From assembly GCA_003991915.1 (NCBI GenBank), contig RQTK01000980.1, positions 121,622 through 185,621 on the forward strand: DNA of 64,000 bases, given 5' to 3'. Each line of letters starts with the position of its first letter. Positions within the stretch are counted from its first letter, which is position 1. Below the pieces are notes generated by a model. It made no database searches. It saw nothing but the letters and a program-made list of their open reading frames with translations, and was not told where the DNA came from. The translations under genes and the position numbers were made by a program. This document shows, one piece after another, positions 41,001-48,400 of this stretch. The stretch is from Elysia chlorotica (taxonomy: Eukaryota > Mollusca > Gastropoda > Plakobranchidae).

Positions 41001-41400
41001 TTTAATGCTTATCTTTCATACCCACTCTTGTCACCCTCTCTTTTTCATAAAAAAAACCTGGGATCCTGATTCATTTAAATAAAAAATATGAATGATTATG
41101 GAAATTTAAGAACTTGCCAAATCTTGATCCAGAAAAGAAGACTTTATGGCTTGCTAATCAGAGATATAAGTTTGAAAGCAAAAACATATTTCTCTTCTAA
41201 CATTTTCCATTTGAGTTGACGTTTTAAGGAAGTCTATCAAACAAGTTAAGCTCAGCTCAAGCGCATGAAAAATAATTAAACACCTCATAAACATATATGG
41301 CCAGAGTTGCTGCATAAGCGAATCTGTTGCCATGAGCAATGACAACATCATGATTCCAGGGCTGGCAGCCTGCAGGTACGAGCGCAACCTGACGCACCAT
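11781..41400 (-). CDS. WDR17: WDR17, WD repeat-containing protein 17 (complete, 27 coding exons)
   Basis: Exons on the minus strand, 5' to 3': 41284-41400, 40725-40891, 40060-40301, 36804-37073, 36093-36268, 34899-35048, 34703-34816, 34184-34330, 33621-33706, 32796-32882, 32286-32374, 31842-31917, 31509-31711, 30765-30914, 30197-30489, 21901-22056, 21189-21253, 20610-20846, 20109-20208, 18815-18951, 17163-17274, 16132-16276, 15519-15621, 14869-14970, 14541-14633, 13938-14097, 11781-11900. All junctions use GT/AG with matching phases; the sum is 3,897 nt, 1,298 codons plus stop, close to vertebrate WDR17 (about 1,300 aa). Residues 1-691 are WD40 propellers with WD/WN/WS strand ends such as TIKIWDI, IRVWDYTRDQ, IRIWDTRDG and TVRLWSISS. 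Residues 692-1298 are helical, ending VNPFSPLGSGERINPF. The biochemical role of WDR17 is not well established; a scaffold function is inferred from the fold. Head-to-head with NSDHL. Confidence 0.97.
12036..12210 (+). repeat. Diverged repeat, left copy of an inverted pair
   Basis: This GC-richer stretch begins ACGGCGGCGAA and carries GTTCACTTTAC, TGAGCA, CTGACAG and ACCGTCTC. The same words appear in the same order on the opposite strand at about 13525-13690. The two lie either side of the assembly gap in WDR17 intron 26. They may be two copies of one repeat family or the ends of one element. Confidence 0.35.
12300..12934. other. Assembly gap (635 N)
   Basis: A run of unknown bases in WDR17 intron 26, ending directly on a GAA array. 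The repeat is the likely reason the assembly broke here. No WDR17 coding sequence is missing, because exons 26 and 27 join in phase. Confidence 0.99.
12935..13017 (+). repeat. (GAA)n trinucleotide array at the gap edge
   Basis: About 27 uninterrupted GAA units; true length unknown because the gap touches it. The poly-Glu and poly-Ser open frames across the gap and repeat are artefacts. Confidence 0.97.
13525..13690 (-). repeat. Diverged repeat, right copy of an inverted pair
   Basis: Read on the minus strand this gives ACGGCGACGAA, then GTTCACTTTAG, TGAGCA, CTGACAG and CACCGTCTC, parallel to 12036-12210. It is GC-richer than the surrounding intron. Confidence 0.35.
13938..14097 (-). CDS. WDR17: WDR17 coding exon 26 (residues 1206-1259)
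   Basis: KNRSAADALLQKCGTDRDWV then LPSHSDVHVSILSKKRIQ; the LPSHSD motif is conserved in the family. Donor GTAACT after Gln1259. Confidence 0.95.
14541..14633 (-). CDS. WDR17: WDR17 coding exon 25 (residues 1175-1206)
   Basis: ELLGKERMRLPISVSQIEEE then LSLFIAMGNN. Donor GTGAGA; the final two bases complete Arg1206 with exon 26. Confidence 0.93.
14869..14970 (-). CDS. WDR17: WDR17 coding exon 24 (residues 1141-1175)
   Basis: LMYELLALSAYVGALVALRR then QYHPIVQSMFLHT, matching the conserved YIGALLAIRRQY helix. Confidence 0.96.
15024..15044 (+). repeat. (CA)n dinucleotide repeat
   Basis: About ten CA units in WDR17 intron 23. Confidence 0.9.
15519..15621 (-). CDS. WDR17: WDR17 coding exon 23 (residues 1107-1141)
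   Basis: HWTADDVFPLLQLLCSIRTD then KLQHPKCV. Two candidate acceptors lie two bases apart; phase with exon 22 selects the one giving an exon start at 15621. Confidence 0.93.
16132..16276 (-). CDS. WDR17: WDR17 coding exon 22 (residues 1059-1107)
   Basis: ADLPPMEACHRKAISLEQTD and YVQYYLLSPTPERGLELGLE, equivalent to the family KYYLLSQEPEKAL-type segment. Confidence 0.95.
17163..17274 (-). CDS. WDR17: WDR17 coding exon 21 (residues 1021-1058)
   Basis: ELGVDLLKLQQNPRQALACL then CARCAASMAEIDTLLHK. The GC-richer stretch and the phases support it; the family match is weaker than in neighbouring exons. Confidence 0.88.
17991..18058. repeat. Perfect 32-bp inverted repeat with 4-nt loop
   Basis: The arm at 17991-18022 is exactly complementary to 18027-18058, with AACC as the loop. 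Each arm contains GATATCTGCGGTTTGCTTAT or its complement. Pairing continues outward after one mismatch (ATCT/GGAT). It lies in WDR17 intron 20 and would form a long stable hairpin in DNA or in the pre-mRNA. Confidence 0.95.
18815..18951 (-). CDS. WDR17: WDR17 coding exon 20 (residues 976-1021)
   Basis: LIRGHELELAVSIGLVLGNC followed by a less conserved helix. The last two bases complete Trp1021 with exon 21. Confidence 0.95.
20109..20208 (-). CDS. WDR17: WDR17 coding exon 19 (residues 942-975)
   Basis: LIEETMNNLADSHFRKGSPA then LAACCHLAVDDAR, a conserved helical pair. Donor GTAGGT. Confidence 0.95.
20610..20846 (-). CDS. WDR17: WDR17 coding exon 18 (residues 863-942)
   Basis: AEDDDDVLPYSVAAGDVDQL and FLTSRGQLADATTIAQSAAE match the family; the later serine/lysine-rich part is a variable linker. 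Confidence 0.95.
21189..21253 (-). CDS. WDR17: WDR17 coding exon 17 (residues 842-863)
   Basis: WVKALALAPSVSMDYWIKLN, equivalent to the conserved WDKALSIAPGVS-type helix. A 65-base exon. Confidence 0.95.
21901..22056 (-). CDS. WDR17: WDR17 coding exon 16 (residues 790-841)
   Basis: SEAQQLEMIKMSRFGGGIGA and QLGNIQRYCELMVELGE, highly conserved in WDR17. It follows an 8.1-kb intron filled with mobile elements. Confidence 0.97.
22468..22496 (+). repeat. 29-bp direct repeat, left copy
   Basis: Identical to 27887-27915 (starts CTAATACTTAAGTGCTGTTC); flanking bases differ on both sides. With the right copy it brackets a compositionally different block in WDR17 intron 15. Confidence 0.85.
22588..23290 (-). 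mobile_element. Decayed RTE-like LINE 3' end with C2H2-type finger
   Basis: On the minus strand the pieces run in the order of the C-terminal end of RTE-like endonuclease/reverse-transcriptase proteins. First comes a region ending RAIIHIKWQNRVPEL (family form LRxILxIKWQDRVPN). Next is a GHVHRMDGSKLPNTLQYSEV segment near 22950 (family form WAGHVVRMDDxRLPK). Last, near 22690, is a finger: CTICQRLCISRSGLLAHMRA followed by C, that is C-x2-C-x12-H-x3-C. Frameshifts and stops lie between the pieces, so it is a relic. Its 3' end points at the direct repeat at 22468-22496. Confidence 0.7.
24520..24640 (+). repeat. SINE-like repeat body, copy 1
   Basis: Shares the string CTGTGTGG...ACGTAAAATTG...TTGGGA.C.GTCCACAAT...GACGTTGG with 25840-25945, and its second half with 41790-41860. 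Truncated relative to the copy at 25669. Confidence 0.6.
25669..25950 (+). repeat. tRNA-derived SINE-like repeat, copy 2
   Basis: The 5' part looks like a decayed tRNA: an A-box-like TGGTGCAAGTGG at 25679-25690 and a B-box-like GATTCGAGACC at 25726-25736, spaced as in a tRNA. The body after about 25840 is shared with 24520-24640 and 41770-41870. It follows a run of G (about 25655-25667). No intact cloverleaf, so not a functional tRNA. Confidence 0.55.
26884..27852 (+). mobile_element. Mariner (DD34D) transposon with 143-bp inverted ends, internally rearranged
   Basis: A 969-bp element flanked by TA on both sides (26882-26883 and 27853-27854), as for Tc1/mariner insertion. The terminal inverted repeats at 26884-27026 and 27710-27852 differ at two positions only and begin CGAGGGCAGGCTGATAAATA. 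Typical mariner ends are about 30 bp. Here the left arm is an inverted copy of the right end including the last transposase codons, and it has replaced the real left end and the N-terminal coding half. It sits in WDR17 intron 15 on the strand opposite to the host gene. Confidence 0.93.
27028..27738 (+). pseudogene. Mariner transposase, 5'-truncated
   Basis: Homology begins right after the inverted repeat (VHLGYRKVLARWVPRQL) and runs open to TGA at 27736-27738. The catalytic triad is intact: Asp in ITGDESWVHHYD, Asp in IQHDNARPH, and Asp in SPDLAPSDFFLF; the second and third are 34 residues apart (DD34D). About 110 N-terminal residues, the paired HTH DNA-binding part, are missing, and there is no ATG near the start of the homology. 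Full-length mariner transposases have about 345 residues; about 235 remain. It cannot encode a complete transposase. The lack of disabling changes in the remainder suggests it is fairly young. Confidence 0.93.
27887..27915 (+). repeat. 29-bp direct repeat, right copy
   Basis: Exact match to 22468-22496, 5.4 kb away; see that entry. Confidence 0.85.
29235..30050 (-). mobile_element. Decayed RTE-like LINE: RT core to C-terminus
   Basis: On the minus strand: an RT segment near 30048-29848 with VTRKSTTGHRMGIQWTFMRQ and LDFGNDISLL, where the family has FADDI, so the catalytic Asp pair is lost. Then MKPVLLYGSETYTKTNSHKL, the KWSWIGHTLQKPVSNITRQA segment and EWNPQGKRKVGRLKQTWR near 29656-29315. Finally WRGFAAALCSTRNQEAY near 29270. 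Frameshifted but collinear. It lies at the 5' end of WDR17 intron 15. The tail differs from the one at 22.6-23.3 kb, so this is a second family. Confidence 0.8.
30197..30489 (-). CDS. WDR17: WDR17 coding exon 15 (residues 692-789)
   Basis: KLCGRVWKDLNSLNSKSAST then KIDPSLKCRQYSEFLKSISY. I placed the donor at GTAAAA after DMS because it gives phase 0 into exon 16 and joins to SEAQQLEMIKMS as in the family. Reading past the donor gives another 13 codons and then a stop. This is the least certain donor in the model. Confidence 0.85.
30765..30914 (-). CDS. WDR17: WDR17 coding exon 14 (residues 642-692)
   Basis: LTSHPNRPFLLASSSRDSTV then RLWSISSLVQPVEISILAGK, the last WD40 blade before the helical half. 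The final base of the exon completes Glu692 with exon 15. Confidence 0.97.
31509..31711 (-). CDS. WDR17: WDR17 coding exon 13 (residues 574-642)
   Basis: Two canonical blades: HIRVWDYTRDQCICVLTGHS and ASGSWDFSIRIWDTRDGACL, ending HGGDVYG. The strongest WD40 match in the gene. Confidence 0.98.
31842..31917 (-). CDS. WDR17: WDR17 coding exon 12 (residues 549-574)
   Basis: HESKVFHIRWNPLKEGILCS followed by GSDDG. The short 76-base exon is phased on both sides. Confidence 0.96.
31978..32135 (+). repeat. (AAT)n array between 42-bp direct repeats
   Basis: The AAT array at about 32038-32093 is flanked by near-identical 42-base copies (31978-32019 and 32094-32135, three to four differences) containing CTTGCAATTACTCTTA. 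WDR17 intron 11. It looks like a small tandem duplication across the microsatellite. Confidence 0.85.
32286..32374 (-). CDS. WDR17: WDR17 coding exon 11 (residues 519-549)
   Basis: DMLATGCEDKCVRVFFMASS then SDQPIKVFTG. Two AG acceptors lie two bases apart; phase with exon 10 selects the upstream one (exon start at 32374). Confidence 0.95.
32796..32882 (-). CDS. WDR17: WDR17 coding exon 10 (residues 490-519)
   Basis: IIQQVDGTIIQKYKHPGPVF then GCDWSPFN, matching the family. Donor GTGAGT. Confidence 0.95.
33621..33706 (-). CDS. WDR17: WDR17 coding exon 9 (residues 462-490)
   Basis: HLSKSPVYCIVWNQADSKSI and TSGHDGY, a WD40 blade. The last two bases complete Cys490 with exon 10. Confidence 0.95.
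34184..34330 (-). CDS. WDR17: WDR17 coding exon 8 (residues 413-461)
   Basis: SSPGNEGIIYHISWAPADLN and HGAFIWNVEKDKIIKRLAN. Donor GTAATG after Asn461; both ends phase 0. Confidence 0.95.
34703..34816 (-). CDS. WDR17: WDR17 coding exon 7 (residues 375-412)
   Basis: GHIETIFDCKFEPDNPDHLA then TASFDGTIKIWDIPTMTC: a complete canonical WD40 blade in one phase-0 exon. Confidence 0.97.
34899..35048 (-). CDS. WDR17: WDR17 coding exon 6 (residues 325-374)
   Basis: A serine-rich start, then HAQVVCTFRDGGVGLYDLGR and KKWNFLRDQ, a signature stretch of WDR17. Both ends are in phase 0. Confidence 0.96.
36093..36268 (-). CDS. WDR17: WDR17 coding exon 5 (residues 266-324)
   Basis: CMGGILRVWSVSKSTPIQNM followed by KHTGFHRLQVIHSS matches the family blade. 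A polar linker follows, and the donor comes after Gln324. Confidence 0.95.
36804..37073 (-). CDS. WDR17: WDR17 coding exon 4 (residues 176-266)
   Basis: Begins NKAQKHVFKPDAL, contains the acidic loop DNDDEEDPVTTLEWDPLS and ends APGMFVTG, all typical of WDR17. Intron 3 before it is about 3 kb and AT-rich, without recognised genes. Confidence 0.96.
40060..40301 (-). CDS. WDR17: WDR17 coding exon 3 (residues 95-176)
   Basis: Carries SGHLWLWYIQDGK and FRWHHGKHNRIAFGHGDGSI, WD40 blades of the first propeller. Donor GTAAGAG after the first base of Gly176. Confidence 0.96.
40725..40891 (-). CDS. WDR17: WDR17 coding exon 2 (residues 40-95)
   Basis: Contains IMSEHKKTITSISWCPEKPD and the first clear WD strand, VVVWDIERQDVVAR. 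Starts in phase 0; its last two bases complete Arg95 with exon 3. Confidence 0.96.
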
Positions 41401-41401
41401 T
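41284..41401 (-). CDS. WDR17: WDR17 coding exon 1 (residues 1-39)
   Basis: The ATG at 41400-41398 opens MVRQVALVPAGCQPWNHDVV, the conserved WDR17 N-terminus. An AG acceptor lies one base upstream of the ATG, so almost all of the 5' UTR must be in an upstream exon. The donor follows Glu39. Confidence 0.95.
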
Positions 41402-41769
41402 CTGTTGAAACAATGCAGAAGGTGTCCTTTAGTATAGTGGACCATACCCATAAAAACAGCACAAATAGAACAATTAATAGCCTAGGCCTATAATGATTCA
41501 TTTTTAGAGGAAAAAAACAACAAGAAAATATAAAATCCTGCAATTTTATTACATAATTCAGCCAATCATATTGATAGTTCAAAACCTTATGATTTCAACT
41601 GAATGAATTAGCCTATTGAAAATTTATGATGAGAGTTTTTTTTTTCAAATTGAACAACAAAAAATGCAAATCATAATATTGTTCTACCGTAATTTGACCA
41701 TAGAAGGGTGTTACAATTACATGAAACAAAGTAGTTATATGTCTCACAATGCGAGCGATGACGAACATA

Positions 41770-41870
41770 CAAGCACATAATATTGTCAGAGGACAGTCTT
41801 GGGGCCCTCCCACAATATAGCACCGATGTTAGATCTATGTGTTAAGCAATCAAACCAACTCTCTCTCTAT
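41770..41870 (+). repeat. SINE-like repeat body, copy 3
   Basis: Shares GTCTTGGG..C...CCACAAT.TAGC and GTTAAGCAA-type words in the same order with 24520-24640 and 25860-25945. Located in the intron between the inferred WDR17 5' UTR exon and coding exon 1; followed by a CT-rich tract. Confidence 0.55.
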
Positions 41871-42330
41871 CTTTGCCTCTCTCACACACTCGCTTGCCCT
41901 GTATGTCTGTCTCTCTCCACGGGTTGGCTAAACTCCGATGTAATCGAATCCCACCCATTTGATCGCCTGCAGGCTTGGGACCACAAAACTCAAAGAAAGC
42001 CCTAGATTTAGATCTAATATAGGTATATCTAGAATTCATTTTACCCCTAGATTTCTAGATTTAGATCTAGATATTGATCTACTTTGCTGTAAAATGGTCT
42101 AGGGAAGGGGGCTACTTCTTTTTTGCATTGCAGATAGATCTAGAAAATCTATAAGAAATTCCTATTGCGTATATCTAAATCAAAATATAATTCCTTTGAC
42201 TTTCCTCAACCCCTATTTTGATTCAAAGTCTATTTCAAGCATGGAAAGCTACATCAGATTCGATATCTTGATTTAGAGCAGCCTATGTAAGCCTACCTGA
42301 CTGCCGATTGGCGATTGCAGAAAATCTTAC

Positions 42331-42400
42331 CCGTTGACTTCGATGGTCACGTGATCAAACATTTAGTAGTGATCAGTACTACGGAAGCAATATGAACGTA
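42331..42400 (-). other. WDR17: Inferred WDR17 5' UTR exon (right end approximate)
   Basis: Coding exon 1 has an acceptor one base before its ATG, so a non-coding first exon is required. On the minus strand CAACGG followed by GTAAGAT gives a good donor with the exon edge at 42331. The transcription start is not determined; it should lie between here and the NSDHL start. Confidence 0.5.
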
Positions 42401-42474
42401 TTTTCTTCAACTTCATTCTCAAAAGATTCCCCTGTACTTCATTTTAATTGGTCTACCCCAACAGCTGAGCGAAA
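42331..42474. promoter_or_regulatory. Candidate bidirectional promoter, WDR17 / NSDHL
   Basis: Only about 140 bp separate the inferred WDR17 first-exon donor from the NSDHL ATG. The interval contains CACGTG at 42348-42353 in the context GGTCACGTGATC, close to the GTCACGTGAC (CLEAR/USF-type) E-box, and an inverted CCAAT (ATTGG at 42446-42450). No TATA box is evident. Shared control of the two genes is inferred. Confidence 0.5.
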
Positions 42475-42489
42475 ATGGCAGCGCCTATG
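42475..42489 (+). CDS. NSDHL: NSDHL coding exon 1 (residues 1-5)
   Basis: ATG in good context (GCGAAAATGG) encodes MAAPM, then a GTTAGT donor in phase 0 that joins exon 2 ([10 protein letters not shown]). Chosen because exon 2 itself has no suitable start after its acceptor, and this is the only short in-phase leader I found near the CCAAT/E-box interval. The 15-nt coding part needs transcript support. Confidence 0.6.
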
Positions 42490-45400
42490 GTTAGTATGTT
42501 ATGCCCATAACTATCTTTAAACAATTTGGCTTTGCAGATTTGTCTCATCTGAACAAAGTATGGTACATATAAAAAACAACAACAAAAGTCTACACAATTC
42601 ACGACACTCTTTATTCAATGCGGTTGAACAGGTGAACAAAATTGACACAACACGGTCTCAAGACGGAGCCAAAAGCAAACTTCATCCAGCGAATTTGCAG
42701 ATGACTTCTAAAGCACTAATGTCAAACAGCATAAACCAAGCTCAAGTATTATTAACAAGACTAGAACAAGAAACAAGGCAAATAGGACTGCACAACAACA
42801 GCTCTAAAACAATATATATCCTCTTCAATCATAAATATAAATAAAGTGTCCAAAGACAGCACTATATATAATTATGCTTATAATATATATTATGTTGTCA
42901 TAATTGTGGATGGGCCCAATACTTACGTCCTACAATTTTAGTTATGTGCAGTGTGGGGATACCATGACTATTGCAGCAGGTCACATTTAACTGACACCTA
43001 CCGTCGACCCAATTAAAAGCAGGTTTGGAATCGGACCTCCTGCACCGCAAGCTGGGCTTCTACCCTAGGGCTACAGCGCTCACCTCAATCCTGGACAAAG
43101 GAGAATAGAAAACAATTGATGGAGATGTGCTGAATCAAGTGGAAGATATTCGATATTGAGCTCAGGGCATGGAATAGCATGGGCAGCACTTATTACTAGT
43201 CAAAAATTTGGAAATCGGGATCGAAAGAAGATCTGAAATGGGCCATTCCATGAAAAATGAAACTGGACATGAAATGTTCATTTTATTTCTACTCTTTCAA
43301 CTTTATTTTTTCCTTTTGATATATATGGGGGCTTGTTATCCACATCCTGTTTTGTAATTGCCCATCTTGCAAAGTATTTTCCTCCCCTTGGTAGTAGGCA
43401 CACACAACCTGAACAAGAGCATTAAGAAAATTTACTGATGTCATTGTCAACAAGGCTTGCATGAAATAACAAGTGCATTTTCTCATTTAACTCTTTAAAT
43501 GAAGCAAAAGGCTCCAACCATAATAAAAAAAAAAAAAGAAGAGACCAAACAGTTTACTTTATAAAGGTCATCATCGAGGGTTTCACACGTAATGAAAATT
43601 AAAGGGAGTTGATCTCAAGTATAAACCTATTGACATGTTATTGTTTCACATTTAAAGCTAAGTGGGTACTTTTCATTTATAATTTATCAAACATACACAA
43701 GATTTGGTGAACAAGAGGGGAGGGTGATACACATAACGCTTCATATATGTGACACACGTAACATTAACGTGACGGACATATTTTGTCATAGTATGTAAAA
43801 ATGAAAATTTTAATAATTAGATTAAAATTTAATTGGAGTCGACATAAATATGGCAATTTAAACTTAAATGTGATGTTGCAACAACTGAATAGATCTGTAA
43901 GGAATCATGGGAGAAGCTGCCACTTTCATGCCTGGCATTGTATACTATACAGTATAGATACAATGTCTGAGCAAACATAGAAGTTTTTAACACGTTTGAC
44001 TATAGATGGTCTCACTCATAGAAGTCTTAGATAATTGTTCATTTATTGTGCTCTCAAGCTGAACACCATGGCACTTGGCAAGTCATGAATGGTTTGCTTT
44101 CTCTTTTTCAGGGATCTAGGCAAAACATCCTGAAGTCTTGTCATAGCTTTCTCTAGACACTGTCTCCATTTCCCTTTTCTTTGATCTGTGCGTAGCAGTT
44201 TCTCTACTTTTCGGCTTCAGGACTATCCGCCAAGCGTTTTTTTTTAATGGTTTGACATTTATTATCTTATTCTTATAAAAAAATATTAAACACACATGCC
44301 TTATACAGTAGAAAAAGGTGGAAGAACTACTGTTTTCTCACCTTGTCTCTCCTGTCTGCTCCCACCTTCACTAGTCACGCTACTTCTGTCAAAGATTAGG
44401 CTATTTTAAAGGAACAAAAAAAAAAATCCAAAAATTTTGGGTAGCTACGGCTAGTGTACCTAAAGAAGTCCATGTTAGTGTGGTATGTTACCTAATTCTT
44501 ACTCAGGAGAGCTTATCACAACTGATGAAACTAATGGTCACTCACGTTACGGTTAATTTGGTGGCACATATGGTGGTCATGTAAAAATAAGGCTTTACCC
44601 ATTCAAATAAGTATTGAAATTACAATATACATTATGTAGACCACATAGAGAGATAATCATGAAGATTTGATGAAACAAATCACAGAGATTGCAGGTTGAG
44701 TAAGAGGAGTTGAAGTTTAGTAGTTTTCTGATATGACTTACAGAATGCCATTTGATGACTTGCTGAGAGAAAGTATGAAATCATACAGAGAAATGCTTTG
44801 AAAATCAACTGAAGACAACCTTTCTCTTCATTTTTAATGTAAAGGTTTATTAGTTCTTTTATCAAAATATCTCCAGGGAGCTCAACAAAGGTTCAAAAGT
44901 AGGGTTAGTGAGGTGACCCACGCAACATGGCCCAAATTATTTTTTAGAGCTGCAGTAGAAACTGTTCTCTTATACAGATCAGAAACACAGACCCTAACAA
45001 GAGCATCAAACATAAAACTAGTGTATAAAAGTGTTTCTTTGAAGTAGTCAAATATATAACTGCATTTCCAGCCAAAATTTGCATTGTCAAGAATTCATAG
45101 TCAATACTTATTAATGTAATTTGCATCTCTGGCTCTATAGTCAATCCAATTTTGTTTATCAAAGAAAGATACATTTTTTAGTGAGAGTTTGTCTCTTGAT
45201 AATTAATGTATTACATGTCCAATAGTTGTTACTGTTACTGTTAGCATGTTCTTACACTCATGATACTTTTTTTTGATGGGGAAATGACATGGCACAGTTG
45301 TAGACTAGAGCATGCAAGTTCTAGTCAAGGAGTCCATGATATGGACTGCGATGAAACTCCTGGTTGGCTTTGTGTCAGTTCAGTGTGACTGGCAAATGCA

Positions 45401-48400
45401 GAAATCGTGGTATCCCTACTCTGTCTATGTGTGGCAGCAAGTAAAATTATCAATCTTAGGGCCTCTTCATCATAGTCTAGTTGCTTATTTGGAAGTAAAA
45501 AACAACAAAAAAACAAATCATGCAACTTAGTCATTCAATGATCAATTAATTTAAGTAATATGCAATACATTTTAAACAGTGAGTCACTTTAGAAAGAATT
45601 GTTTTAAAAGACTTTGCATTGGATTGGAGTATTAAACGGCTTATTGTCTTTAACAAAGTTAAAGGGATTGGTTTAAAAAGTTTGAATGCCTTTGCATTTA
45701 TAGTTTCTAAAACTAAAAAAAAAAAAAATGTTCAGCTCCATTCTTGTTTTTGCTTGGTTTTCACTTTGTCAATTTTTTCATCAGGCTGGTAAAAAATGTC
45801 TTGTGATTGGTGGATGTGGCTTTCTTGGCCAACATCTTTGTGAAGAACTGATCAAGAGGGAATGGAATGTGTCTGTTTTTGATTTGAGGAAGACATTTGA
45901 AAATCCAAAGATCACATTTTTCCTCGGAGACCTTTGCAAAAAAGAGGTTGGTAAATTGTCCCTTTTCCAAAAATTGACAAATGAAATTTATTGGAGCCTT
46001 CTTTGTGTTTAAAAAATTTTAGCATTAATTAAGGATCACTTGTTTTAAATTAAAAAAAAGGATGTGTCATAATATTTAGCTGCAATGTTAGGGTGGCATT
46101 GATTATTGTAATTCTTATTAAATCACGTTATAAAAGGTGATAATGATCTATGCTCTCACCTGAAAAAAACCCAACAAAGTCGACTATTTTTGCATCACAA
46201 AAAATATGATTTTATTCACTAGGACGATTTATGATATATATAAAAACGCATTGCAAGGGAATTCCAAGAAAGTATTGAAGAATTTCAATTTTGCCTGTTT
46301 TCTGTTTAAAGACCACTTTACATAAAAAAAAACCATTAAAAGTGATTTCACTGTCTGAGTAAATAAAATCTGTGGATCAAAAGTTATTGCTTTTTTATTT
46401 TGAATACTTTAAATAAATCTTTAACTATAATTGAAACATTTTTTACATCCCATTCTTCAGATTAAAAAATTTGTAAATAAATTTGAAATTAAATGATTTA
46501 AGAGTCATCATTCTCAAATAAGTTATGATGAATAAGGTTCACATTTTCAAAAAGCTCGCATTTACTGAAACGGGTGGTTTAGATATTTCATTAATTCTTT
46601 TACCTCATTTCTTTGTATTCCAGGATTTGAAGCCTGCCCTTGAAGGTGTGTATTGTGTCTTCCACTGTGCATCACCAGCTCCACTGAGCAATAACAAGGC
46701 TCTTTTCTACAAAGTCAATGTGGATGGTACCAAAAATATCATATCAGCATGCCAAGAAGTAGGAGTAAAGGTAACATGATTTTAAACTTTGAAGAAATTC
46801 TGCAAAGACAAATTACTTTGAATAACTGATTTTAAAGTTTAATCTACTATATTGTGGTATTTGATCCTTTTTTATGTAAGCACAACTTTAATCTAATCTT
46901 CTAGTTTGAAAAATGGTCTTTTTCTTATATTAAAGGTGTTGTGTGTCATGTCAGAGTTGCATATCAGAATATTTTATAAAAAGATTAATATAGAAAAATA
47001 AAGTGAGTTGCATGGTACTACTATTTATGTAACTAAAGAACTAAGTAAAGGCTTAAACAATAATTTCAAAGAAAAATGTGGGACTTTTACTTTCTGTTAA
47101 TATTAAGAGGATTTGTGTGTGTGTGTGTTTTCTGCTAATTTCACATTCTAAAGAATGATGCACAACAGTCATCTTACTTTTCTTAAAGAGGTCTATATCA
47201 TGTGAGTGTTCTGTGTCCCTTGCTCATTTCGAAGCTAAGATACCAGAACAAAACAGCCTTTAAATACCTGGGCAGAAAAAAACCCAACCCTGCAGTTAAA
47301 ATTATTTCGTCCAGTGTCCTTCATCAAAGTTGTTTTGAAAATATCAAGAGTTTTGAACAGTTAAAGAAAGAAATCCATTTTGGTCTCACACTTGACGGTT
47401 ATTTTCAAATACAAATTATCAAAAAGAGAAAAAAAGAGAAGTGAATAGATTTTTTCAGTTACAATACCCACAAAGTACTTGAGTTCTATTATGAAAATGG
47501 AGTAAAAAGCTTTCTTCATGAGAATGTGATTCAGTTCAGCTGCAGTCATTCCCCAGAGGCACATCAGGAAATGATTTTTAGAACTAATTAGCAAAGTTTT
47601 AGTATTGTCGTATCTTTATTTGAATTAGAACTATTAAAATTTTTTTCAAATCTTCACTCTTCATCCACGCTCATGTTTATTTATTAATTTTGTATAACTT
47701 ATGTTTATTTTTACATCTTAACTGTGCTTCAACCTCATCACTCTGAATCAACCTCTTCATGAATTCAGCGTTTAGTCCTGACAAGCTCGGCCAGTGTGGT
47801 TTATGAGGGTCAGGGCATAAAAAATGGCAGAGAGGACGAGTTACCATATGCAGAGAAGCCTTTGGACTACTATACTCCCACCAAAATCTTACAGGAAAAG
47901 GTAAGATTTTGACTATTATTACGTGTACAGCTTTCTCTTTGTACAAGCACTCTAAAAGATTGATTTACATGAATTTAGCTCTCTACACAAAATGTCCAAA
48001 GCTTATGATTTAGAGAAATTGTTTTAACCCCTCGGATTTGCCACAGATTTTGTAATGCTCTGGGCCAGGGAATAAATTGCTATTAAAGACATGTATTTTA
48101 ATTTGCACACCTTTGCTTAAGATCTAGTTCTCTAGATAATAGACCTATCACTAGATCTACTTGTGCCTCTGTGAAAAACGGGGTTGATAAACATCACTAT
48201 TGTTGACTAGGCCTATCACAAGAGAACTGAAGCCAAAACTAGCTCTACGTCTAGACTGGAAAAAAAGTATAGGTCAAACAACTTTGTAATAGAAGGGGAA
48301 CAACTGTGGTATAATGTAGGATGCTTCAAGACACAGTAATCTCCAGTTTTCAACCTTTAAAGTGATGACGAAATTACCTCAGAGAAATTCTGGGGTATAG

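Noticed and set aside
44040..44230. Possible coding remnant on the minus strand (basic, Lys/Arg-rich reading)
   Set aside because: One broken frame without any family motif I can name.
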